Shown: positions 36,382 through 46,974 of the stretch, piece after piece
How the letters are laid out: the number at the start of each line of letters is the position of its first letter
How positions within the stretch are numbered: the first letter of the stretch is position 1
Assembly: GCA_009823395.1 (NCBI GenBank)
Contig: CM020514.1
Location: 6,206,966-6,270,965 of the forward strand
Length of the DNA stretch: 64,000 nt
Source of the DNA: Thamnaconus septentrionalis
Lineage: Eukaryota > Chordata > Actinopteri > Tetraodontiformes > Monacanthidae
Direction: 5' to 3'
The notes under the pieces: model-generated
Told to the model about the DNA's origin: nothing
Database searches by the model: none
What the model saw: the letters and a program-made list of their open reading frames with translations, nothing else
Program-made: the position numbers and the translations under genes

Positions 36382-37170
36382 ATGAGTTGGGCCGTGCTCT
36401 ACAGCCAGCTGGGCGGCGTCAACAGGCACTCCACCAGCCTGGGGAAGATCTGGCTCTCCGTCCTCTTCATCTTCCGCATCACCATCCTGGTGCTGGCCGC
36501 CGAGCGGGTCTGGGGCGACGAGCAGTCGGGCTTCCGCTGCAACACCGAGCAGCCCGGCTGCAAGAACGTCTGCTACGACCACTTCTTCCCCGTGTCGCAC
36601 ATCCGCCTGTGGTGCCTGCAGCTCATCTTCGTGTCCACGCCGGCGCTGCTGGTGGCCATGCACGTGACCTACCGCAAGCGTGGCGACAAGAGGAGCGTGA
36701 TGGCCTCCAACGACACGGAGAAGGCCAAAGAGACGGACCTGCAGACGCTGAAGAAGAAGCGGCTGTCCATCACGGGCCCCCTGTGGTGGACCTACACCTG
36801 CAGCCTGTTCTTCAGGCTCATCTTCGAGGGCGGCTTCATGTACGCGCTCTACTTCATGTACGACGGCTTCCAGATGCCCCGGCTGGTCAAGTGCGAGCAG
36901 TGGCCCTGCCCAAACAAGGTGGACTGCTTCATCTCGCGGCCCACGGAGAAGACCGTCTTCACCGTCTTCATGGTGTCCTCCTCGGCCATCTGCATGGTGC
37001 TCAACGTGGCTGAGCTGTGCTACCTGATCGCCAAGGCGCTCATCCGCGCCTCGTCGCGCTCCAGAGCTCGGAGGCAGAGGTTCCGCGGCGGCGACAGCCA
37101 GTACGGGGACGACGCGCTTCTGGAGAGCAAGGAGAGCGAGATGATGAGGCCGTCCTCCACGGACACGTGA
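36382..37170 (+). CDS. beta-type connexin A (GJB2/GJB6-like gap junction protein)
   Basis: A 262-aa connexin in one coding exon. Six subunits form a hemichannel and two hemichannels dock into an intercellular gap-junction channel. It has four membrane segments, about residues 20-40, 75-95, 130-150 and 190-210. The first extracellular loop has the C-x6-C-x3-C motif in [20 protein letters not shown], and the second has [20 protein letters not shown]. The cytoplasmic tail is short, as in beta connexins. The ATG at 36382 ([20 protein letters not shown]) follows the acceptor at 36361-36362 by 19 bases. An open frame continues 63 codons upstream but lies in the intron, so I rejected that start. Position between cryl1 and gja3 makes it a co-orthologue of the GJB2/GJB6 group. 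Compared with copy B, E1 has [10 protein letters not shown] instead of [10 protein letters not shown], so the usual Asp is Gly. Confidence 0.93.
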   Translation: MSWAVLYSQLGGVNRHSTSLGKIWLSVLFIFRITILVLAAERVWGDEQSGFRCNTEQPGCKNVCYDHFFPVSHIRLWCLQLIFVSTPALLVAMHVTYRKRGDKRSVMASNDTEKAKETDLQTLKKKRLSITGPLWWTYTCSLFFRLIFEGGFMYALYFMYDGFQMPRLVKCEQWPCPNKVDCFISRPTEKTVFTVFMVSSSAICMVLNVAELCYLIAKALIRASSRSRARRQRFRGGDSQYGDDALLESKESEMMRPSSTDT

Positions 37171-37309
37171 CGGCGGAGGGGGGTGTAGTTGGTTGATGGG
37201 CAAAGGAAGCACGACAGCCAGCAGTTGAAGTTGCCCGATTTGTGAAATGTACTGTTGCATTAATTTAAAAGCTCCGCGTCCAAAATGTGTTTGACCACTA
37301 TTTTCTCGC

Positions 37310-37315
37310 AATAAA
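37310..37315 (+). promoter_or_regulatory. polyadenylation signal of beta-connexin A
   Basis: AATAAA 140 bases after the stop codon. The implied 3'UTR is short. Confidence 0.65.
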
Positions 37316-37329
37316 CTGTCAGTAAACCC

Positions 37330-39145
37330 TGCAAGGGAGTCAATCTTTTGTTTGTTTTCCGTTGCACTGATATCTCACAGATGTCTCTCCAAGGTTGGCG
37401 ATAACTCCTCCAGTCACTTCTGACCTAAAAGATTAAAAGGAGGAGCACCCTGATCAAACAAAGAGCTACTTAGCTCGTTGTTTCCTCTGTCTTTGCGGAG
37501 AAAAAAACAGGATCCAGAAGGGGTCCAATTCAAACGCTTGATTAAAAATCAAAACACCATCATATTCTCTTGCTTTCATTCACTGTTAAATGGATGACAG
37601 CAATGTCATTCACTAATAATAACTTGAGCCTCTCAGAGGCTGAAAGTGAAATACTAAAGACAGTTATAATGGGTGGACTTCTAAGCTGCTTCTACAAAAT
37701 GAACCGGTTCTCTAGTTAAACCCAAATCTGACGACCTCTGACCCGCTGCAGTCGATGACAGCATACTGACAACAAAATGATGATACTAGCTCAGGGCTGG
37801 CCAGTCTGGTTGTACCTCTATCTCCGTCTCTCTACGGCCGTCTTGCAGAGTCGGGTTCTGCTCGAGGTTTCTTCCCACTGTGGAGTTTTTCTTGCTGGCT
37901 CACGGAGGCCTCAGTTGGTTTTCTCTTTGATTGTGCAAAGCGCTTCGAGACGCCTTCGGCTGTGATTTAATGCTTTGTAAATAAAACCTGACAGGGAACT
38001 CCTGATGAGTTTGTCAACCAACTCATTCAAAATTAAATACGAAGAGAATTTTGGTCACGGTAGATAGATTTTTTTCAAACTAAACTTGCATTCTGCACCA
38101 TTTCTGCCTGTAAAATTGTTCTAATAAAAAATATGCACATGACAATATTGTACAGTTACTCAATAACTAAGCACTGAGCTAAAACAGTGCAAGCGGTGGA
38201 ATTATACATTCTGCATTTGATTCTAATCACTGGTCAGTGATTAGTAAACATTCTCAAACACCAACCAACTCCACTCAAATCTTTGTCTTCTCACAAAATC
38301 CGGGTGCACTGCCCAACTACAAGTCTGAACCACTTCATGGTCCATCACAGTTGTCTCTCAACAGTCGTGTTTTCCGAACCGCCTTTGTTTACTGTGTGTT
38401 TGAATTAGCGAGAAATACGGTGAAACACAATTCAAAACTAATGAGTGGTTCTTCTTTCACGAAAGGTGCCTAACTGAGAAAATAAAAGTACACTGGAAAT
38501 TCTCAAGTTGCTGTTAGAATGCATGCAACTATTACTTCCAAAGCTGGTCGCATTGACGTTGAGCGCGAGAGACTCCCAAGGAAAGGCCGCGTCGAAACAT
38601 GTCACGAGTGCCTCGGCGGCCCGCTGTCACACTCTTATTCTGTTCAGAACTCATTTCACAGCGACGTGTGACCATCACATGTGAGCAGCTGCCTGCAGTG
38701 GCCACACAGGGACAAATACCTAAACGCCCCATGACACCCAAGGCAAAGATTTCAGTCGGGATGAAAAAAAAAGAATTTGAAGACTGATAATGATTGAATT
38801 AGAGAAGTTTAAAGCTTTGACCTTCATACAAAATGAAAACAGAAAATTGTCATTATTAATGCGGCTGATTATACATTGCAGTTGGTGCTTCGTCTGATTT
38901 AAGAAGAGTTCTAGAAAAGCAAGCGGCACATTTTAACGTGTGAACAATCAAAGGCAATTTAACATGTCCTTTATATAAATGATTTAGTGCTATTTAGCAA
39001 AGTTTTACTATTATCCCAACCCTTCAATCTGTCAGTGAGAAGCTGTGATTTTCACACGGGTGAAACAAAAAAATGCTGATCTTCCGGTGGAGGTATAATA
39101 AAAGCCAAGCATGAACGCATTTGTATGATTCAAGGTGTGTGTGTG

Positions 39146-39186
<41 letters not shown>

Positions 39187-39250
39187 GAGAGAGAGATTTG
39201 TGTCATCAGACAGAGGCCCCACCCTGAGGCTCCTCCCACCCCGTCGCAGG
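37330..39250. other. intergenic, between the beta-connexins
   Basis: No coding sequence recognised. It contains an L2-like tail at 37,785-37,990 and a (GT)n/(GA)n tract at 39,137-39,196. A TATA-like GTATAATAAAAG near 39,094 precedes the candidate first exon of connexin B. The rest is AT-rich unique-looking DNA. Confidence 0.5.
37785..37990 (+). mobile_element. L2-like LINE 3' end remnant
   Basis: GGTTCTGCTCGAGGTTTCTT, GGAGTTTTTCTTGCTGG, then GTGCAAAGCGCTTCGAGACG and TTTGTAAATAAA. This succession is typical of 3' ends of fish L2-clade repeats. There is no intact ORF. Family name is from memory. Confidence 0.6.
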
Positions 39251-39259
39251 TGCTTCTCA

Positions 39260-39430
39260 CAGGGCAGCTTTAAGTCTTCCTTCTCATCCTCGCGGAGCTA
39301 AACCCGGGACTGATCACTCCGGAGCACACGAGGAGTACTTTTTTATTTTTATTTTTTAATTATTTTGGATTTAATGGAAAACCTTTTTTAAAAATTAAAA
39401 AAATAATAATAAATCGGAGTTCAGAGACCG
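39260..39430 (+). other. candidate noncoding exon 1 of beta-connexin B
   Basis: TTCAGAGACCG is followed by a consensus donor GTAAGT at 39,431-39,436. A TATA-like GTATAATAAAAG lies upstream near 39,094. Splicing to the acceptor at 41,042-41,043 would remove about 1.6 kb. The 5' boundary is approximate. Confidence 0.55.
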
Positions 39431-39667
39431 GTAAGTTTTTGGTGTTTTAACGGGCTGGAATTTTTAAGAAGTACTTAAAACTTTAAGCGATTGGAAGTGA
39501 TTTGAAATCGTCAGATTTTTTTTTTTCTCTTTAAATTAACGCATTATGCCATTTTATTTCTCCAAAGTTTTAACGGATGAATGTTATTCCGACATGACGC
39601 AAAATGGCCCTTTTATTCACTTGAACACAAACAAAAGTTTGCGCTGGCCTCCACTAACCTTAATACA

Positions 39668-39835
39668 TTCATTCATTCATTCATCTTCTATACCCGCTTA
39701 TTCCAATTCAGGGTCACGGGGGTCTGCTGGAGCCTATCCCAGCTGTCTTAGGGCGAAGGCAGGGTGACACCCTGGACAAGTCGCCAGTTCATCGCAGGGC
39801 CACATAGAGACAAACAACCATTCACACTCTAACCT
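39668..39835 (+). mobile_element. abundant teleost interspersed repeat fragment
   Basis: (ATTC)n, then CGCTTATTCCAATTCAGGGTC, GAGCCTATCCCAGCTGTCTT, ACACCCTGGACAAGTCGCCA and CAACCATTCACACTCTAACC. I recognise this string of motifs as a repeat found in very many fish genomes. It is non-coding and its class is uncertain. It lies within intron 1 of connexin B. Confidence 0.65.
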
Positions 39836-40164
39836 TAATATTGTCCATTAAATTAAAAAAAATTTTAAAAAATCACTTCACTTTTTTTATTATTAAAAGT
39901 TGTGATTTTTGTGAATTCAAAATAAATCAAGTCTGTGGAAAGAAATCAGTGAAAAAAAACAAAAAAACAAACCGTTTGGATCGCCTCATCAAGAACCCTC
40001 GGTTTTGACTCATGTTTTGGCCCACTGTTCTCTTCCTTACATTAGAAATTATACTGCGGGGAACAAATCATACCGACAGTGAAGAAAAACAGATGCAGAC
40101 AAGTCTTAAGATAGAAGCGAAGCGCTTTATAAATCCCGCGCTATTAGACCGAAAGATTCCCCCT

Positions 40165-40168
<4 letters not shown>

Positions 40169-40205
<37 letters not shown>

Positions 40206-40413
40206 TTTTAAAAAAAAAAAAGCAAGGCTGCTGTTCACAACGCAATAGATTTTTATTGCAGACACAGGCTGCAGGGATGGACTGCTTTTGAACCCGTTCG
40301 GGGTTTCAGAAAAGGTGGCAGTGACGTCAAGGTGGAACAAAGGAGTGCATGTTGAAGGTTTATAGGTTAAATAAGATATAGAAGTCACGGCACAAAGACA
40401 CCCCCCCCCCCCC

Positions 40414-40443
<30 letters not shown>
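40169..40443. repeat. (ATA)n tract and poly-C/(AC)n tract
   Basis: An (ATA)n run at 40,169-40,204 and a run of 16 C followed by (AC)n at 40,401-40,443, with about 200 unique bases between. Confidence 0.9.
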
Positions 40444-40446
<3 letters not shown>

Positions 40447-40830
40447 TATTAAACCAACCCACAAGAAGAAGAACATTTTTAGAAAAGATCAAAAGAATAT
40501 ATGGCCATGTTTTTTTGTTTGTTTTTCAAACTATAATGTACCCCAGCAATTTGATTTGGGGTGGATTCAAATTCTGTTCATGGCTGTTAAAATGGTGTTT
40601 AAAAAATGTTTCTCAAAATGCAAGAAAAGGCACAAAAACAAAACGAACAAAAATGTGGCTGTGTGAAAAAGAAAACGTTTCACCCTCCGATGTACTGTAT
40701 CTTTCTTTAGGTTTGAACAGGCAATAGTTCTGTACTTGACTATATGTTGATCAAGTTTTTAAAAATCTATATTTTATCTGCAGTTTATATGTATTTATAT
40801 ATAGAATTTTGTATATTATTCGTTTGCTTT

Positions 40831-40955
40831 CCCACACGCTACATTGTTCTTTGGCTATAAAGACGTTCGCTACACATTCCCTGCAAGATTGCGTTTGAGT
40901 CACAGTTTGGACATTCTGTCCCCCACATGCTAGATTGTTCTTTGGCTATAAAGAC
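40831..40955 (+). promoter_or_regulatory. duplicated TATA-like block upstream of beta-connexin B
   Basis: The string ATTGTTCTTTGGCTATAAAG occurs twice, within 34-base blocks at 40,831-40,864 and 40,922-40,955, 91 bases apart. The sequence between is not repeated. CTATAAAG is TATA-like, but the distance to the coding acceptor is too small for a normal first exon and intron. It is an alternative promoter or a small local duplication. Confidence 0.4.
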
Positions 40956-41062
40956 ACAGCCAGGGTTGTAATTGACCTTCCTGCCTTTGCCTGATCCTTG
41001 GTGTGAGATAGTTAGATCTCTTCGTCTTCTCCTCCTCCTCCAGGTGCTCGGAACCTTCCACC

Positions 41063-41863
41063 ATGAGTTGGGCCGCGCTCTACAGCCAGCTGGGCGGCGT
41101 CAACAGGCACTCCACCAGCCTGGGGAAGATCTGGCTCTCCGTCCTCTTCATCTTCCGCATCACCATCCTGGTGCTGGCCGCCGAGAGCGTCTGGGGCGAC
41201 GAGCAGTCCGACTTCCGGTGCAACACCCAGCAGCCCGGCTGCAAGAACGTCTGCTACGACCACTTCTTCCCCGTGTCGCACATCCGCCTGTGGTGCCTGC
41301 AGCTCATCTTCGTGTCCACGCCGGCGCTGCTGGTGGCCATGCACGTGACCTACCGCAAGCGTGGCGACAAGAGGAGCGTGATGGCCTCCAACGACACGGA
41401 GAAGGCCAAAGAGACGGACCTGCAGACGCTGAAGAAGAAGCGGCTGTCCATCACGGGCCCCCTGTGGTGGACCTACACCTGCAGCCTGTTCTTCAGGCTC
41501 ATCTTCGAGGGCGGCTTCATGTACGCGCTCTACTTCATGTACGACGGCTTCCAGATGCCCCGGCTGGTCAAGTGCGAGCAGTGGCCCTGCCCCAACAAGG
41601 TGGATTGCTTCATCTCGCGGCCCACGGAGAAGACCGTCTTCACCGTCTTCATGGTGTCCTCCTCGGCCATCTGCATGGTGCTCAACGTGGCCGAGCTGTG
41701 CTACCTGATCGCCAAGGCGCTCATCCGCGCCTCGTCCAAATCGGAGGAGCGCAGGCGCCGGTTGCCCGACCGAGTGCGCGAAGACTCGCTGCTGGACAAC
41801 AAGAAGAACGAGATGATGATGATGTCCTCCATGGAGGCTGGCAGCAACAAGACTATCTGCTGA
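41063..41863 (+). CDS. beta-type connexin B (GJB2/GJB6-like gap junction protein)
   Basis: A 266-aa paralogue of connexin A with the same exon layout; the acceptor is at 41042-41043. It has the E1 motif [13 protein letters not shown], the E2 motif [12 protein letters not shown] and the FISRPTEKT signature before the fourth membrane segment. From the ATG to codon ~224 it differs from copy A at only about 10 bases. From residue ~225 on, the tails are unrelated ([20 protein letters not shown] here), and the flanking noncoding DNA differs. Its E1 keeps the Asp-Phe pair usual in connexins (QSDF). The two genes can in principle form mixed channels. I do not assign GJB2 or GJB6 individually, because sequence homogenisation hides orthology. 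Confidence 0.93.
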   Translation: MSWAALYSQLGGVNRHSTSLGKIWLSVLFIFRITILVLAAESVWGDEQSDFRCNTQQPGCKNVCYDHFFPVSHIRLWCLQLIFVSTPALLVAMHVTYRKRGDKRSVMASNDTEKAKETDLQTLKKKRLSITGPLWWTYTCSLFFRLIFEGGFMYALYFMYDGFQMPRLVKCEQWPCPNKVDCFISRPTEKTVFTVFMVSSSAICMVLNVAELCYLIAKALIRASSKSEERRRRLPDRVREDSLLDNKKNEMMMMSSMEAGSNKTIC

Positions 41864-42558
41864 AGGGGGCTGGATGCCACTGTCGGATGGGTGACAACGA
41901 GAGTCGATCCCCCCGCGCCCCACCTTCCCACAACGCAACAACACCACTGGGCAATAATGGTTTGATTAAAAAGTAGTAGTAAATGTGTTGACAGGATTTG
42001 TCTGGAATTGTGATGAGACGAGTCGTGAAAAAAGAGAATTGTGTAGATGTCCGAAGGCTGAGCAAACTATGCAAAAAGTTTATTTTCCAAACAAAAGGCG
42101 TTTTGCTGTGAGTTTTTCCTTTCCTTTCCCTTTTTTTCTCTCTCTTTTTTTTTTTACAACGCTGTTGTGTCGTTTCTAATGTATTAATTTATTTATTGGT
42201 AGTCGCTTTTTTGTTTGCTTTTCAGAAGTCGATGTACAATGTGCCAAAGAAGTTTGTTTTGAGCGAAGTGTTCGAGTGTTTGGTGTGTGTGAAACTTTTG
42301 GTCAACACTTACATCTAGTGGTTCAAAATGGAACTACATGTGAAGAAAATCGTGTGAAGTATGCAGTAAAATGAAAGAATACAACAAAAAGTTCCAAATA
42401 GCTTTTTTTATCTTACATTTTCACTTGTAGCTTACAGCAATTGATTATGACGATTGATTGTTTGACAGTACTTGAAATAGGTAAGCGGAATGAATGCAGA
42501 TGAAGGAAAATTTTAGTTTTTCTCTGTTTTTATGTTATTTGTAAATGATTTTGCACAA

Positions 42559-42564
42559 AATAAA
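42559..42564 (+). promoter_or_regulatory. polyadenylation signal of beta-connexin B
   Basis: AATAAA about 700 bases past the stop codon, in AT-rich DNA. It is the most convincing of several AT-rich candidates. Confidence 0.5.
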
Positions 42565-42579
42565 ATGGACGAAGACATG

Positions 42580-44690
42580 GTAAAATTTTTAATGCAGTAG
42601 TTTGGATTTCATGTTCTTTTTCACTTTTGCCTTTACTTTAGGTTCACTTTAACTATATGAGTGAGTTTTATTGCATTATTTATTCAAGATTTTCTATTAA
42701 ATAACACTTTAATATCTTTACTATTTACACTTCAATGTTTTTTAGAGCCTGAGCACACTGAGATTGTGTTTTCATATATTAAAAAAAACAAAAACAAAAC
42801 ATGCCCAGGTTGTACAAGATGTTTTGGGCCGAAATTTATTGGTGAGCAAAAAGTTACAAACTCATCCCTTTCTATGGCTGAGAGAAGGAGGAGGAGCTGA
42901 TGTGGAAAAAAAAATCATACAACCAACAAGCAAAGTCAAGTGTAATATTGAGTAAAGAGCAAGCATTGGTCTAAAATAAATATTGAATATTTGTAGTCAG
43001 AATGCTTGAAATCTGATTATTTAAGATCACTTAAAGCTAATTTACATTTGCAAAATTAAAACAAACCATTGGCTTGTTCCTGCATTCATTCCCAGCCACT
43101 TATGGGCGCAAAGTAATAGCTTTGTTGTCTGCACTTGTGTGGTTTAATTTATACTGACCTCAGGCGTCTGTATCATCTTTCATTGCGTTCCTTCTTTTAG
43201 CCACAGTGCTAATCGCCGCTAGCCCTCTCCGCTGTAAGGAACCAACTGCCGCCGTCGGCGTGAAAATGCCTCTGGCCCTCCTTCCATCCAGGAATAGTTG
43301 CACTGGATTAATAACATCTGTTCTGCATTAAAAAAAAAAACAAGAATCAGACAGGGAAGCGAGAGATAGTGACGTTACATAACTGGTCTGGAGTTACAAC
43401 ATGACACTGAAGTAATAGAGATTACTGTATCCAAATATACGCCGTGCCATCTATTATGACAAGGTTGTTTGTAAATTCTGCATTGACCTTTGACCGCCAA
43501 ATTAAAAAAATGCCTTTAAATCTGGACTGAGGAGTGTTACACTGTATGTAGGACTCCTAAGAGACCAGGAAGTTTTGGTATTGTTATAGTTTCACCATTT
43601 GTTATATTTAACACTTGCACTTTTCTATTCCTTCGTTGAATTTATCAGTTTCTTTGACACTTTCCATCAGATAAAAAAAAACTTTAGACGATTACAATTT
43701 TTTTGTCAATACAAAAATAAATACCTGTACTGGCAATTTGACTGTTTGGGGAGCCTAAAACCTTCACTGAGAACTTTGTGCTTTGAGCTCTTGCAGATTT
43801 CGACAAGCTGACACCTGTATTCAAGGGCCAAACGCAGTTACTTCTTTCAATCGAAACAATTCTGATTCATTCACAAGGTCATCTTGAATAGGAGATTTTG
43901 GAGATGACATGACGAGGGAAAGGAAAGAGCACAGAATGGATTTGCAAGTATGTGTCGGCGAAAAGAGCATTCTCACTGTACACACTTTTGAACTTACAAA
44001 TCCGCGTGAAACACTGACACAGCTGCAAAGACAGTCCAAGTCCAAGTCAAAGCCACAACACAAGAAACTACTTGACTCAATTCCGCAGGAACACCGTCCT
44101 GCTCGATGATTAAACTCATAGCAGCAGACGTGAGTAGATGGCGCCCTCTGGCGTTGAACCGGAGAACAGCCGTGACAAAGCTTACAGTAAGACGAGATGC
44201 TCGAATCTCACCACAGCGTGTCTCCGGGTTCAAAGTTCCCAAAGGTGATATGCAAACATTTTCACATTTTCAAGATTAAGCTACCCCCCCCCCCGCCCCC
44301 CTCCCTCGCCCTTTTTAAACTATGTTTTACCGATTACAAGGGAAAAACGGAGTGTTTAAGTATGAAGAAAAGTGTTCTACAATTCCAGTAGGACTAATAG
44401 AAGGTGTTAAAAAACTTTGGAACTTTTTTTTGGTTTTGTTTTGTTAGTTTAATCGTGCATCACTTTTTTTGAGGGGGGATTTTTTTTTTTGGGGGGGGGG
44501 CGAGCTCGTGTAGATAGAGGTTAATTGTAAGGGGCGTGGTGTCGCTCCGGACGGCCAGATGACTCTGTGGATTCACTCATGCATGGTCACACAATGTGAC
44601 AGTCCAGACATGGCTGGAAACGTGAGGCAGCTCCGTCGAACCGAGCCCCATCTCCAGAGACAGGCCGCCACCTCCGAAAACTAACAACAA
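42580..44690. other. intergenic, beta-connexin B to gja3
   Basis: I see no coding exon. The DNA is AT-rich with short homopolymers. C-rich and G-rich runs sit at 44,283-44,305 and 44,490-44,501. Confidence 0.45.
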
Positions 44691-44699
44691 CCACCACCA

Positions 44700-45082
44700 C
44701 GACCCAGGAGGAGGTGGGAGAGGAGGAGGAGGGGGGGAGGCAGGAGGAGAGAAAAAAAAAGAAGGAGAAGAAGAACACGGGGAACCTGTTCAATTATTAT
44801 TATTTTTTTTCCAAAGTTTTTTTTTTTTTTTTTTGCGCGCGCGCGTGCCGGGCACCGAACGACAAGGAGGCTCGAGAAGTTTGTGCACGAAGGAACGACA
44901 CTAAAGAAAGTCGCTTTTTAGAAGAAGGGGACCTGTTTGCGGGTTCCCGGCTTAGAGAAGTGCAGAGGGAGGGTGGGCTGCAAGCCGCGCGGGAGGTCTT
45001 CACGCACATTTTTTTCACGCACTCCAGTGATGGCACATGGATTTTGCTCTCCGCGTCTAAGTATGACATCTCCGGTCTGAAG
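44700..45082 (+). other. gja3: candidate 5' exon and promoter of gja3
   Basis: Purine-rich then GC-rich sequence (GCGCGCGCGCGTGCCGGGCA near 44,836) ends in GGTCTGAAG followed by the donor GTACGG at 45,083. It lies 1.9 kb upstream of the coding-exon acceptor. The start of transcription is unknown; other donors are possible, such as GAGCAG|GTGAGA near 46,300. Confidence 0.35.
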
Positions 45083-45573
45083 GTACGGTGGCCAGACAGA
45101 GCAGGGGGCGGGGGGTAGAAGGGCTCGTGCCGGGGGGGGCCGGGAGTAGGGGGCACGAGGTAGGGGGGCAGTGCAATTAAATGAGGGACTGTGAGTTTTC
45201 ACCTCATTAAAGAGCCGCTTCAGTCTTTAAACTAAACATTTGACGAGGGGGGGGAAGCCTGACGAGGCGCCCAGAGGCTCCGACTCTGGCACACTCTGTA
45301 TTGTCAAAGCCAGGTTGGTGTGGCTTTGTATTTGACCCTGACTCTGTCCTACAGATAGCTGTGAAAGTGGGAGAAAATGCAGCAGGCTGACCGCTTGTCT
45401 GGGATCATGTAAATGTCTGAACGTCTGAGAGATTTTGTCGCGTGCTTTTAGCCAAGAGTCGTTTATTTGTTTGCGCTTTTCTCTCTTTTAACTAAGTTAC
45501 TCGGTCTTTGTATTCTGTCACAGTTTAAGTTGTTCAGAAGATAAATTAACTGCTCAATGATTCTCTTTTCCAG

Positions 45574-45633
45574 GTGTCACACATATTGTGAGCTAGTCCA
45601 TGGATTTATTACCTTTAATACAAGAATATTTTA
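45574..45633 (+). other. gja3: candidate second 5' exon of gja3 with small uORF
   Basis: CTCTTTTCCAG precedes and a consensus GTAAGT follows a 60-base segment. It contains an ATG at 45600-45602 opening MDLLPLIQEYF. If spliced to the coding exon at 46,958 the frame would stop at once (AGC TAG), ten bases before the gja3 ATG. Entirely predicted from splice signals. Confidence 0.3.
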
Positions 45634-46298
45634 GTAAGTTTCTCCTCTTCTTCTTTTCTGTGTGAGTGGTGTGTATTCATTGTTATGAAGGGCAGTGCAA
45701 GTCAGAGTCTGTGGGATGAAGAAGCTTTTAGTGTTCACAATAATTTAAAATGTAGACTTGATATGAACACTGTGGCAGATACAAGTCTTGGAAAATATAT
45801 TGCTGATTGATTGTGAGTTAATTTATCATGGGAAACTGTCACGGACAGTTTCGGCTCTTAAATGCAAACAATGGCGTGACTGTTTTTCTTTTTACGATTT
45901 TTAAATGTATATGTTGATGTGTTATATCAACACAAGGTGTTTATAACTAACCTGTGGCTATCTGACAATGATACAAGTAACAATAAGAAGAATTTAATGA
46001 AATCAAATATTCATTTGAATACTTTTGAATTTGATAGACTGAAAACGTTCAAATGAATCCCGGGCCGTCGCTCAGTCGTTTCAATCACTGCGACTGTCTC
46101 CCCGTCAAAATTTTGCTGTTGCCGTGAAAAATGATAATACGCGGCCAGTGTTTTACAGTTGAGCCGAGGGGGAGTGAGGGTGAGGAAGGGAGGGCGCCGC
46201 GGTCAGCGTGCGTTTGTTTTCTCCCATCCCTGTTAAATGCTGTTTTCGAACATTATATTGTCGAGCTCAGCACATGCCTGCTGGGCAGTGGAGCGAGC

Positions 46299-46299
46299 A

Positions 46300-46336
<37 letters not shown>

Positions 46337-46382
46337 CACACGAGCTCACGCATGCACATGCACACGCACACACACACACACA
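46299..46382. repeat. (GA)n and (AC)n microsatellites in gja3 5' region
   Basis: A GA run at 46,299-46,334 and a shorter AC run at 46,369-46,382. Confidence 0.9.
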
Positions 46383-46974
46383 GGGGGGAGAGGGAGAGCG
46401 AGGGAACGGGGGTTCAGTGCAACAGGTGGAATGTTTCCCCATCAGCAGCGACGCAGCATCTCTCTGAAGAGCGTGAAAATCTCATCGGCGCGACATGAGT
46501 CGGCCCGCGTGGAAAAACCCTCTCTCACTTTTTAAAATCAAAAACCGTCACCGGAGCACGTTGGGAAATCCACTGGTGGACTACTTACTATCTAAATAGT
46601 CAAACAAACAAACAAACAAAAAAAAACTACAAGTGAGGCTCCCCGAAAAAGAAGGGCCGCCGGCTACGTGTTAGCGACATCAAGCTGAGGGCCGGAAGAC
46701 TCGCAGGCTAATTAAACACGTTTTGTCTACTCTTCTCGTCCTCGTGATTGGACAGTGCGTCCCGCACGTGCCGACCCGTCCCTGAGCGCGGGTGCCGCTA
46801 AGCTAGCGGCAAAACCTCAACAACTTCAGGCGTCAGTATCAAGGTCCACGGTGTCTGAGAGTTAACGCAGGCGAAGGAAAATGTTTTCTAATTGGGTTTT
46901 TTCTCCCTCCCAACCTCTCCCCTCTCTGTCTATGTCCAGCCTGTACTTTCTCCATAGGCTAGAAATCTTGAAGC

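Noticed and set aside
36363..37013. Out-of-frame 216-codon ORF on the plus strand across connexin A, also seen in copy B
   Set aside because: Composition-driven shadow in a GC-rich exon; all family motifs lie in the other frame.
36331..37311. 326-codon minus-strand ORF opposite beta-connexin A
   Set aside because: It is the antisense shadow of a GC-rich connexin exon. The same frame is open opposite copy B (41,012-41,947) for the same reason. The sequence is rich in His, Gln and Gly with no domain.
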